Positions 16,720 through 24,173 of a stretch of 64,000 nucleotides of DNA are shown piece by piece. The stretch lies in assembly GCF_016623615.1 (NCBI RefSeq), contig NZ_JAEHFX010000011.1:62001-126000 (forward strand), in the 5' to 3' direction. Each line of letters begins with the position of its first letter. Within the stretch, counting starts at the first letter, position 1. Below the pieces are notes generated by a model. The model made no database searches. It was not told the DNA's origin and worked only from the letters and a program-made list of their open reading frames with translations. Made by a program: the position numbers and the translations under genes. This DNA is from Adhaeribacter terrigena (GTDB taxonomy: Bacteria; Bacteroidota; Bacteroidia; Cytophagales; Hymenobacteraceae).

Positions 16720-18195
16720 TCAGCGGGGCGCAGATTTATTTTTATTTACAAACAGCGGCCCCAGGTACCAGTTAATACCCACTTTACCGCTCCAGTAATA
16801 ATCATTATACCTTCCCTGTTCAACTCCGTCCAGGTTATCGCTGAAAAGGAAATGATTCTGCACGGACAGGTTCAGGCCAAGCCGGTCTTTTACCAGAAAT
16901 TCCAGCCCCACCCCGACATTTACCGAAGGAAACAATTCATAATCCGTAGCCGAAAGCAGATCTTCCTGCGTTGCGATCACGCCAAGGCCTCCTATTGCGT
17001 AAGGCGTATAGCGGTCTTTCGGGAAAAGCCGGTAAAGCAAACCGGCTTCCGCAAAGGATAGATCTGCATTAAAGGCATTGGTAGCAAAGAGTTTCCCCCG
17101 CCCTACCTTCATGTAATACCCCAGATAATTCCGCGAATTTAAAGTCAGCATGATATCGCCAATGGGCCTGATCTGGGAATTCGCAAAATCGCCGCTGTAA
17201 TCTACCCCGCCGGCATTAAAGCCAATGCTCAATAAACTTCGCCGGTCCACCAGTAAACGGCCCAGCTCATCGGTAAACCGGTTTTCGTTTTTCTCGGCTA
17301 AATATTTATTAACTACAGATTTATTAATTTCGGCGCGGATACTGGTGGCATCTATTGTATCGCTTCCCAAAGATTTGGAGCGTTCGCCGGCTTTAAATTG
17401 CCACATTCCTTCAATTACGCCTTCAATAATCAGGCTTTGTACGGCTTTCTCAATCGCTTCTTTCACCGCCATTTCCGAGGGTTCGTTATAGGTAAAACCG
17501 GTTTCGGTTTCGAGCAGGCGCTTGAATTTCACGAACCGGAACAAACCCACATCTACCTGTTGCGAAAGCACGGTTTTAGAAGTATAAACCGTTTTTAAAA
17601 CCCGTCCGTTGCTGGTAGAAATAGCCCGCAGGTAAATGGTAACCCGGTCTTCACGGTACTGCCCCGAAGCCCCGGCCCCGAAATACCGCAAACCGGCCCC
17701 GCCCGTCATCATGTTGGCATCGTAAGAAATAATCCCCCCTTCCAGCACAATGCCCGCAAAAAGCAAAGGCGGCAGCATGGGTTCCTTGCGCCCGGTCTGC
17801 TCGGCATATTCGGCCCGGCTGGAGCGAATAATTTTGCGTTCGTTCAGTAAATTACCCAGGTTTTCTCGTTCAATAACAGTAAACCAGCCAGACTCTTCGA
17901 GCGCCCGCAGCAAAACCGAAGTGGCTCCCTGCGTAACGGCAGTAGAAAAACTGGAGCCTGCAACAGAAGGTTTGTACTGCCCGGTCTGGTCGCGGAATTT
18001 GTAAACGGCGGCCACTATTTTTTCTTCCGGAGCCGGCAGGTCGGTTAATTCGTCGTGACCGGGAGCTTCTGCCCCAAGCCGGGCTTTGGAAGTTTTCAGG
18101 GGCTGGTGGAAATAAGGCGCACAGCCATAATTTAATCCGGCCAATACCACAAAAATAAACAGTTGTCGGAAGTAATTTCTACTGGAGTTTTTCAT
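16720..18195 (-). CDS. csgG: Curli secretion channel CsgG fused to an outer-membrane barrel-like domain
   Basis: Outer-membrane lipoprotein that forms the nonameric curlin export pore. Signal peptide with lipobox YGC (Cys25). Residues about 30-285 match the CsgG domain (AVYKFRDQTGQYKPS, TSVLLRALEESGWFTVIERENL, TIYLRAISTSNGRVLKTVYTSK). The 491-residue protein is much longer than E. coli CsgG (277). Residues about 310-485 add a beta-strand-rich region of outer-membrane-barrel type (YLGYYMKVGRG, YTPYAIGGLGV, VNVGVGLEFLVKDRLGLN). It is third in the csgE-csgF-csgG operon, 62 bp after csgF. The extra domain is clearly in the same frame. Confidence 0.92.
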   Translation of the reverse strand: MKNSSRNYFRQLFIFVVLAGLNYGCAPYFHQPLKTSKARLGAEAPGHDELTDLPAPEEKIVAAVYKFRDQTGQYKPSVAGSSFSTAVTQGATSVLLRALEESGWFTVIERENLGNLLNERKIIRSSRAEYAEQTGRKEPMLPPLLFAGIVLEGGIISYDANMMTGGAGLRYFGAGASGQYREDRVTIYLRAISTSNGRVLKTVYTSKTVLSQQVDVGLFRFVKFKRLLETETGFTYNEPSEMAVKEAIEKAVQSLIIEGVIEGMWQFKAGERSKSLGSDTIDATSIRAEINKSVVNKYLAEKNENRFTDELGRLLVDRRSLLSIGFNAGGVDYSGDFANSQIRPIGDIMLTLNSRNYLGYYMKVGRGKLFATNAFNADLSFAEAGLLYRLFPKDRYTPYAIGGLGVIATQEDLLSATDYELFPSVNVGVGLEFLVKDRLGLNLSVQNHFLFSDNLDGVEQGRYNDYYWSGKVGINWYLGPLFVNKNKSAPR

Positions 18196-18257
18196 CGGGC
18201 AGTTTCGGAAGTTTATCGGATCGGGTTTAGATTAGAAGCTTGCTTTCAGAAAATACG

Positions 18258-18686
18258 CTAAGGCATTTTAGGAATAGAAATCGTGGTCTGGTTGCCGGTC
18301 AGAACATCCTGCACCACCACATTTACCCCATCCGAAGCCGAACTGATATCGATCTCATAGTCCCCGATCGTGAATTTACCTTCTTTCAAACCCGATTCCC
18401 CGAATTGCTGCGCGATAAGCCTCCTCGATAATTCATTGAGGATCTGCTGGTTGAGCCGCTCCTGGAAACTTTTCAGCGGATCGTTGTTTAAGAGTTCTTT
18501 AAACTGGTCGTTTTCGTCTTCGAGCTTATTCTGCGACGTAGCCGAACTCAGCATCCACTGGTAATTAAAGGTATTGCCGCCGAAGGAAGGGTTTTTGGGT
18601 TCGTACACAAAATCCTGGGCAGAAACCTTTTGGGCGAGTAAAATTAAACTGATCAGGCCGATCAGGATACAGGCGAGCTTTTTCAT
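18258..18686 (-). CDS. csgF: Curli assembly protein CsgF
   Basis: A 142-residue secreted protein that in E. coli caps the outer side of the CsgG pore and couples it to CsgB nucleation. The signal peptide ends at VSAQ (about residue 24). The mature N-terminus DFVYEPKNPSFGG and the following NTFNYQWMLSSA are the conserved CsgF pore-plugging segment, including the NPSFGG motif. It lies 79 bp after csgE and 62 bp before csgG on the same strand. Confidence 0.93.
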   Translation of the reverse strand: MKKLACILIGLISLILLAQKVSAQDFVYEPKNPSFGGNTFNYQWMLSSATSQNKLEDENDQFKELLNNDPLKSFQERLNQQILNELSRRLIAQQFGESGLKEGKFTIGDYEIDISSASDGVNVVVQDVLTGNQTTISIPKMP

Positions 18687-18732
18687 AATTTCTTTTTTTC
18701 GGAAGATTGATTAACATATAAACAAGCGTGGT

Positions 18733-18767
18733 TTTTACAGTTTTCGGGCCTGAAACCAAAGCGTTTT
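18733..18767 (-). repeat. Dispersed repeat, reverse copy
   Basis: Core GAAACCAAAGCGTTTT preceded by ACAGTTTTCGGGCCT; overlaps the csgE stop. Confidence 0.65.
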
Positions 18768-19383
18768 AAAATATCCCGGTTCCCATCTGGTCGTCGCTTT
18801 CTATCTGGTGTTTCAGGTTTTCGTAATTTAAAAGGTATCCATGGGTTGTTTCTACAGCTCTTAAAGCAGCTTCTTCCAGCATGTCGTAGCGCGGTTGCAG
18901 ATTTTCTTCAATAATTTCCACATCGTTTACCGATACGATGATCTGAAAACCCCTTCCGCGTAAAGGCCGCTCCAGGATCCGGACCGTGTAATTGGTTACC
19001 TGCTCCGGTGCATCCCAGCTGCTGTAAAAAATATCGTAGAAATCGTGGCCGGTTTTAGTAATCGTTTCGTCTATCAGCAAGCCGTCTATTTCAAAGCTGA
19101 GCGTATTTTCCGCTTTTTGCTGTCTGTCTTTTAACACATCGGCGAAGATCTTCTGGAGGGCTGCCGGAGCCGGCTGCGCTGTTTTTTTATTATTCTTATT
19201 TGTTGGCTGCGCTTTCTTATTTCCGGACTTTTGGGGGGGGGCGCCTTTGGCAGATTTACCGGCCGGCTTTTGCTGCACCTTAGTTTTAGGGGGATTTTTA
19301 CTACCGTTTTGCTGGCTGAATACCCGGAACGGCAACAGCATAACCAGTAAAAGGCATACAACGGTAGCTTTAAAAGGAAACAT
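18766..19383 (-). CDS. csgE: Curli periplasmic adaptor CsgE with long basic linker
   Basis: The CsgE domain (about residues 80-200: LSFEIDGLLIDETITKTG, FYDIFYSSW, YTVRILERPLRGRG, IIVSVNDVEI) forms the nonameric plug that closes the CsgG vestibule and selects substrates. The protein is 205 residues, longer than E. coli CsgE (129). After the signal peptide (about 1-23) there is a Lys/Pro/Ala/Gln-rich linker (about 25-75). The linker is encoded across a run of nine C residues (coding strand), so slippage would truncate the protein. First gene of csgE-csgF-csgG. Confidence 0.9.
   Translation of the reverse strand: MFPFKATVVCLLLVMLLPFRVFSQQNGSKNPPKTKVQQKPAGKSAKGAPPQKSGNKKAQPTNKNNKKTAQPAPAALQKIFADVLKDRQQKAENTLSFEIDGLLIDETITKTGHDFYDIFYSSWDAPEQVTNYTVRILERPLRGRGFQIIVSVNDVEIIEENLQPRYDMLEEAALRAVETTHGYLLNYENLKHQIESDDQMGTGIF
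19233..19241 (-). repeat. Homopolymer C(9) tract inside csgE
   Basis: Nine consecutive G on the plus strand (C on the coding strand), in the linker codons of CsgE. A change in length would shift the frame. One shifted frame stays open to 19131 and then stops, without the CsgE domain. Confidence 0.75.
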
Positions 19384-19626
19384 AATAAAAATCTGGAAGT
19401 TGAAGCGCGTAATTCTAGAGCAAGTCAGGAGTATACGAACGGGTAGTAATATTATGTTTCCAACAATTTATTTAACTTAACAGGTAAAACTAAGTTTAAG
19501 TGGTAGTTGGCAGGCACATTCCGGACGTTCACCTGCGCCGACAGGTTCTATACAAAAAATCCAGTTTTTTTATTTATTTGAAAGCAGATTGGTCCAGTTC
19601 GGAGTTAAGCTCTGGGTATAAAAAAC
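19384..19626. other. Upstream region of csgE
   Basis: Gene-free 243 bp that should hold the csgEFG promoter. I see no clear TAnnTTTG box, and no repeat copies within it. Confidence 0.4.
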
Positions 19627-19660
19627 AAAAAAGCCTTTCCGTGGCAGGAAAGGCTTTTTT
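19627..19660. terminator. Terminator downstream of the PDH E2 gene
   Basis: Perfect stem AAAAAAGCCTTTCC / GGAAAGGCTTTTTT with a 6-base loop. It can work on either strand. Confidence 0.85.
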
Positions 19661-19665
19661 ATTAT

Positions 19666-19681
19666 AAAACAATAGCGTTTT
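19666..19681 (-). repeat. Dispersed repeat, reverse core at the E2 stop
   Basis: Core AAAACAATAGCGTTTT directly abutting the stop codon of the E2 gene; the tail is replaced by the terminator. Confidence 0.6.
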
Positions 19682-21418
19682 TTAAACGAGCATCCGGATC
19701 GGATCTTCGAGCAGGTTTTTGAAGGTTTGCAGGAAAGCTGAACCCACGGCGCCATCTACCACGCGGTGATCGCAGCTCAGGGTTATTTTCATCACGTTGC
19801 CAACTACAATCTGGCCGTTTCTTACCACCGGCTTTTGCGCGATCGCGCCCACAGCCATGATGCAGGCATCCGGCGGATTGATGATGGCGGTAAACTCCTC
19901 GATGCCAAACATACCCAGGTTGGAAATGGTAAAGGTATTGCCTTCCCAATCGCTTGGCTGCAGCTTTTTCGATTTGGCTTTACCACCCAGATCTTTCACT
20001 TCCGCGGCGATCTGGCTCATGGATTTAACGTCGGCGTTGCGCACAACCGGTACCAGTAAACCTTCTTCTACCGCTACGGCTACCCCAATGTTGATCTGCT
20101 TGTTTAAACGGATCTTATCGCCGAGCCACGAAGAATTTACGTATGGATGTTGCTTTAAAGCGGCAGCAGCAGCTTTAATTACCATATCGTTGAATGATAT
20201 TTTAACCGGCGAAATCTCGTTCAGGCTGGTGCGCGCAGCTACTGCCTTATCCATGTCAATTTCCATGGTGAGGTAGAAATGCGGCGCAGAGAATTTGCTT
20301 TCGGCTAAACGCTTGGCAATGATCTTGCGCATCTGGCTTACCGGAATTTCCTGGCCCGGTTCGCCGGCCGGCGCAACTCCAGCAGGCGCTTGTGCCGGAG
20401 CTGCCTGTGGCGATTTGGCAGCCGATGGCTGGAAGTTTTCTACGTCGCGGAGCACAATGCGGCCATTATCGCCGGAACCTTTGATCTCGGTTAAGTTGTA
20501 GCCTTTATCTTTCGCTACTTTTTTAGCTAACGGCGAAGCTTTCACGCGGCCGCCTTCTTCAGTAGCGGCAGTTTGCGGTGCATTTCCGGTTGGAACGGAA
20601 GTTTGGGTTTCCTGCGTTTCAGCGCCTTTCTGGGCTTTGTTGTCGGTCTGTGCGTTTTCTACTTCGGCTTCAGATTTTACAGGTCTGGTTTCCGTTTTTT
20701 CTTCCGAAGCACTGGCATTACCGCCGTCTAATAATTGTTTATAATCAGCCCCGGCTTCACCAATAATAGCTAAAATGCTGTCGATTGGTGCAGCACTGCC
20801 GGCTTCAACGCCAATGTATAATAACGTACCGTCTTCGTAGCTTTCCAGGTCCATGGTGGCTTTGTCGGTTTGCACCTCGGCCAGCACATCGCCCGATTTC
20901 ACTTTATCACCTACTTTCTTGTTCCAGCGCTCGATCACGCCTTCCGTCATGGTGTCGCTCATTTTCGGCATCCGGATCACGGTGGCATTTACGTTGGCAG
21001 CCGGTTTCTTTTCAGCAGCAGGCTTGCTTTCGGTTTTGTCTTCTTGTTTCGGTGCTTCTTCTTCAGCAGTATCGGCTTTGGGAGTCTCTTCTTTCGGGGT
21101 TTCGGTTTTAGGTGCTTCTTCAGCTTTTACTTCTGCTTTAGCATTGCCGCCTTCTTGCAGCAAACCGGAAATATCTTCCCCTTTTTTACCTACAATTGCC
21201 AGAATACCGTCTACGGCAACGGCCTCGCCTTCTTTGGGGCCAATGTATAACAGGGTGCCGTCTTCGTAATTTTCTAGTTCCATGGTGGCTTTGTCGGTTT
21301 GCACCTCTGCCAGAATATCGCCAGATTTTACGGTATCTCCCTCTTTTTTCAGCCAGGAAGAGATAACACCTTCAGTCATGGTGTCACTCATCTTAGGCAT
21401 TCTTATTATTTCGGCCAT
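19682..21418 (-). CDS. pdhC: Pyruvate dehydrogenase E2, dihydrolipoamide acetyltransferase
   Basis: Core acyltransferase of the pyruvate dehydrogenase complex. The 578-residue protein has two lipoyl domains, each with the lipoylated lysine in TDKATM (Lys43 and about Lys186), separated by Glu/Lys/Pro/Ala-rich linkers. These are followed by an E3-binding domain (VKASPLAKKVAKDKGY, GSGDNGRIVLRDV) and the catalytic domain ending with DHRVVDG, which supplies the active-site histidine and aspartate. The ATG at 21418 (MAEIIRMPKMSDTM) is the family start. The stop codon abuts a reverse copy of the dispersed repeat (19666). Confidence 0.94.
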   Translation of the reverse strand: MAEIIRMPKMSDTMTEGVISSWLKKEGDTVKSGDILAEVQTDKATMELENYEDGTLLYIGPKEGEAVAVDGILAIVGKKGEDISGLLQEGGNAKAEVKAEEAPKTETPKEETPKADTAEEEAPKQEDKTESKPAAEKKPAANVNATVIRMPKMSDTMTEGVIERWNKKVGDKVKSGDVLAEVQTDKATMDLESYEDGTLLYIGVEAGSAAPIDSILAIIGEAGADYKQLLDGGNASASEEKTETRPVKSEAEVENAQTDNKAQKGAETQETQTSVPTGNAPQTAATEEGGRVKASPLAKKVAKDKGYNLTEIKGSGDNGRIVLRDVENFQPSAAKSPQAAPAQAPAGVAPAGEPGQEIPVSQMRKIIAKRLAESKFSAPHFYLTMEIDMDKAVAARTSLNEISPVKISFNDMVIKAAAAALKQHPYVNSSWLGDKIRLNKQINIGVAVAVEEGLLVPVVRNADVKSMSQIAAEVKDLGGKAKSKKLQPSDWEGNTFTISNLGMFGIEEFTAIINPPDACIMAVGAIAQKPVVRNGQIVVGNVMKITLSCDHRVVDGAVGSAFLQTFKNLLEDPIRMLV

Positions 21419-21538
21419 AAGTTTTGTATCGCTTTTAAATTGCCCCAAAAATAGGCCGAAAATTAGTTTATTCAAACTTCCGGCCCGCTTTTGTTCAGGT
21501 TTAACTATTAGGTCCCGTTTAAAACAGTTTTTTGGATT

Positions 21539-21554
21539 AAAAGGATAGCGTTTT
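21539..21554 (-). repeat. Dispersed repeat, reverse core
   Basis: Core AAAAGGATAGCGTTTT; tail degenerate. Confidence 0.55.
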
Positions 21555-21568
21555 TTGATAAAGAAAAA

Positions 21569-22312
21569 TCATTTCTTTGGTTTATCCTGATGCCGCTTCA
21601 CAATGTTTAAATAATATTTTCCTACTTTTTCAGGAATAATTAAGATTTCCGGTTTGGAACCGGGTTTCTTTCCCAAACTAACTTCTAAATATTTGGCGTC
21701 AGCAGTTGAGGGTGTAATTTTCAAACAATGTTGATCAGTACCATTCAGGCAAATTTTAACTTCAGAAACCGGGTATTTAAAATTCAATTCCTGATAAGTT
21801 AAAGGAAAAATTTCAGCATAAAGACTATCATTCACATACAGCGAAAGCTTTTCACGCGCCTGTTTGCTGGCTTTCCGGTAAACAAAGATTTTTGCAGCTT
21901 TATTAATGTCGGCCTGCGGATTATAATCCTGAATTCTGACAGGCTTTCCAGTAATCATATTTATGGCAAAATCCACTTCTTCATGATTTGCAGTCAAAGC
22001 ATGGGCAACCAGTCCGCCAGCCAGGCCACCAACTACGCTTCCTGCGGCAATGGCACTTTTATTAATGGTGGGCAAATAAGCTTTAAAGGTATAATAATCG
22101 TCTTTTTTGGTTAAAGGAAAATAACTTTCCATAAACAAAACATAAGCAGTTTCACCGTCTGAAAAGCCCCATAAACCATCCAGGTTGTTTCCTAATTTCA
22201 ATAATTCCAGGGCTTCTTCCGCACTTAACTTAGGACCTTCTGTAGAACCGGGTGCATTGTTTATGAATTCACTAAAAGAATTATAAACTCCTTTTTTTAA
22301 GTTTTCTTCTTT
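21569..22312 (-). pseudogene. 3' part of a gene split by an in-frame TAA
   Basis: The frame continues without interruption from the codon after the TAA at 22313-22315 to the stop at 21569. The 37 codons immediately after the TAA contain no ATG or GTG. They encode protein-like sequence beginning KEENLKKGVYNSF, followed by SEFINNAPG; 'kkGvY.nF.EF.nN.P' is a theme I associate with Bacteroidota secreted proteins of unknown function. The rest has a Gly-rich hydrophobic segment (about AIAAGSVVGGLAGGL) and a beta-rich end. If separately translated, only TTG (22201) or an internal ATG could start it. Most likely it is the second half of the gene at 22313-22921. Confidence 0.6.
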
Positions 22313-22921
22313 TTAAATGGGAAGGTTAAATTGCGAAAGCTGGTAATAGCTGTTCACTCTCAGATGATCAGCACTTATAATTTCTGCTGTTCTAATCTTT
22401 TCCGGGATATTAACTGCAGCAAATTTCAGCAGGCATTCTTCCAGCGCCTTAACAATATTTTCTTCGTGGTGGTTGGTTACATCTACACCGGATGAAGTCT
22501 GAACATAGCTGCTGACTTCGGCCAGTTTAACGTAGCCTGAATCTTTTTTGGCGAGAAACTCTAATGCGATACTGGCAGTTGCATATTGCTTGGTAGTTTC
22601 GATTCTTTCCGAAATTATGAACTTATTCACTTTCAGAATTACCGGTAAAGGTTCTTGCTTTAAAACAGTATTATGGGTTAGAAAAGTATCGAAAGCCTCA
22701 AAGAAATTACTTTCAAAATCAGCCGGCATTTTCTTGCTCCTTATTCCGGCCTGAACCATACCAATACAGCTCTGATCAAACCGTAGATCAATAAACTCGT
22801 GAATTTTAAAATCCCTGATTGGCTGCTTTAACGAATAATCTTCTAAGCTGATCGCATAATATTGGGCGTTGGCCTTAAAGCTGAAAAGTATAACGAGCAA
22901 CGTAATAACTCTGGTGCGCAT
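22313..22921 (-). CDS. Secreted protein of unknown function, 5' part of a split gene
   Basis: A 202-residue protein with a signal peptide (ATLLVIL...KANAQ type, ending near residue 20). No family is recognised. It is mixed alpha-beta with no catalytic motif seen. It ends at a TAA, after which the same reading frame stays open for another 247 codons (21569-22312). It is therefore probably the N-terminal part of one longer ancestral protein of about 450 residues. A -7 box (22936-22943) lies 15 bp before the ATG. The region is more AT-rich than its neighbours. Confidence 0.65.
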   Translation of the reverse strand: MRTRVITLLVILFSFKANAQYYAISLEDYSLKQPIRDFKIHEFIDLRFDQSCIGMVQAGIRSKKMPADFESNFFEAFDTFLTHNTVLKQEPLPVILKVNKFIISERIETTKQYATASIALEFLAKKDSGYVKLAEVSSYVQTSSGVDVTNHHEENIVKALEECLLKFAAVNIPEKIRTAEIISADHLRVNSYYQLSQFNLPI

Positions 22922-22935
22922 ATTCAATTTTTGCG

Positions 22936-22943
22936 CAAAGGTA
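22936..22943 (-). promoter_or_regulatory. -7 promoter element of the split gene
   Basis: CAAAGGTA on the plus strand reads TACCTTTG on the minus strand. A TTG (plus-strand CAA at 22961-22963) is 17 bp further upstream as a possible -33. Confidence 0.55.
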
Positions 22944-23033
22944 GACTATAATCATTATTCCAACATAAAACCACCATGAATTGCCTAAAAAAAATCTACA
23001 GTTTTCAAAAACCTTGAGGGTTAAAATAGCCTC

Positions 23034-23068
23034 TCCCCGACTTTTTAAGCCCCAAACCCTACCGTTTT
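23034..23068 (-). repeat. Dispersed repeat, reverse copy
   Basis: Core CAAACCCTACCGTTTT preceded by GACTTTTTAAGCCC; overlaps the histidine phosphatase stop. Confidence 0.85.
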
Positions 23069-23694
23069 CAGGCTTCGTTTTCCTTTAAATGCTCCAGGTT
23101 CAGGTAATCGGCCACCCGGAAAAAGCTTCCGGTATAATGCAGCACGTACAGGCCCAGGTTTTTATGTTCAAAGGTATCCATGCAGCGGAGCGGATAATTC
23201 AGGATCTGGCACAGGAAAACCCGCATGGCGCGGCCGTGCATGCAAACGAGCACGTTTTTTTCTTCAGGCCGGGTTTTGAGCATTTCCAGCACCGGTAACT
23301 GGCACCGCGCAACATCTTCCGGACTTTCGCCGCCCGCAATAGGTACGTGGGTGTTGCCGGCCTGCCAGGTAGCGATCATGTTGTGGTAATACAGGTCTTC
23401 TTCCAGGGTAATTTTGGTGCCTTCGCGGCTGCCCCAGTTTATTTCGTTCAAACCTTCATAAGCTTCGTGCGGAATTCCATCCTGAATAAAACCGGAAACC
23501 GATTGCTGCGCGCGTTGCAAAACGGAGGTATACACTTTATCGAAAGGAAGATGGCGGTAATGGTTATAAAATTGTTCGGCCTGCCAGTGCCCGGTGGCGT
23601 TTAGTGGCGCATCTACCCCGCTGCCCTGCACAATATTCTGCAGGTTGTAGTCGGTCTGGCCGTGGCGGATGAGGTAAACTTTTTTCACAGGCAA
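23068..23694 (-). CDS. Histidine phosphatase family protein
   Basis: A 208-residue phosphoglycerate-mutase-like phosphatase. The catalytic LIRHGQT motif is at residues 8-14 (His11 is phosphorylated in the family). The second catalytic pieces are the Glu in 'EINWGSREG' (about residue 86) and 'CMHGRAMR' (about residues 151-158). The substrate is not predictable, as the family includes cobalamin, sugar and nucleotide phosphatases. It diverges from the menaquinone cluster, sharing a 54-bp spacer with a plus-strand promoter box. Confidence 0.85.
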   Translation of the reverse strand: MPVKKVYLIRHGQTDYNLQNIVQGSGVDAPLNATGHWQAEQFYNHYRHLPFDKVYTSVLQRAQQSVSGFIQDGIPHEAYEGLNEINWGSREGTKITLEEDLYYHNMIATWQAGNTHVPIAGGESPEDVARCQLPVLEMLKTRPEEKNVLVCMHGRAMRVFLCQILNYPLRCMDTFEHKNLGLYVLHYTGSFFRVADYLNLEHLKENEA

Positions 23695-23702
23695 TTTTCT
23701 TC

Positions 23703-23710
23703 TACTTTTG
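23703..23710 (+). promoter_or_regulatory. -7 promoter element of the menaquinone cluster
   Basis: TACTTTTG matches TAnnTTTG, with a T-rich -33 region (from 23680) about 19 bp upstream. It precedes the thioesterase-menF-menD genes. Confidence 0.6.
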
Positions 23711-23748
23711 TCTTGAATTACAATATTACGGTTTTTACGGCCCTACCC

Positions 23749-24168
23749 ATGGAAAAAGCAGCAAATACCCTGGAAAAAATTAACGCCTGGCGCAAAAATA
23801 CCATGGTAGAACACTTGGGCATTGAGCTTACCGAAGTGGGCGAAGGTTATTTGTGCGGCAAAATGCCCGTAGATCACCGCACGCACCAACCCATGGGTCT
23901 GCTGCACGGCGGCGCTTCCGTAGCGCTGGCCGAAACGCTGGGCAGTATTGGTGCGCAACTTCAGGTAGACCAAAGCAAATACGCCTGCGTAGGTCTGGAA
24001 ATTAATGCGAACCATATTAAAGGCGTGCGTTCCGGGTTTGTTTACGGCAAAGCTACCGCGCAACATTTAGGCAGAACGACCCAGGTTTGGGAAATCCGCA
24101 TTACCAACGAAGCCGAGGAACTGGTTTGCCTGAGCCGCATTACCATGGCCGTAATCGAGAAAAAATAA
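23749..24168 (+). CDS. menI: Hotdog-fold thioesterase, probably DHNA-CoA hydrolase
   Basis: A 139-residue PaaI-type hotdog thioesterase. The segment GLLHGGASVALAETLGS contains Glu62, which lines up with the catalytic glutamate in E. coli YdiI (MenI), the enzyme that hydrolyses 1,4-dihydroxy-2-naphthoyl-CoA in menaquinone synthesis. It is the first gene of a run that continues with menF (5 bp later) and menD, which supports this role over other PaaI-like activities. The ATG at 23749 is chosen because the upstream extension overlaps the promoter box. Confidence 0.8.
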   Translation: MEKAANTLEKINAWRKNTMVEHLGIELTEVGEGYLCGKMPVDHRTHQPMGLLHGGASVALAETLGSIGAQLQVDQSKYACVGLEINANHIKGVRSGFVYGKATAQHLGRTTQVWEIRITNEAEELVCLSRITMAVIEKK

Positions 24169-24173
24169 ATACT

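Noticed and set aside
19131-19361. A second minus-strand frame inside csgE
   Set aside because: Not a gene by itself; it is relevant only as the frame reached if the C9 tract slips.
19666-19681. Repeat copies as ordinary terminators
   Set aside because: Real terminators with GC stems and T-runs are usually present separately next to the copies, and most single copies cannot form a stable stem.
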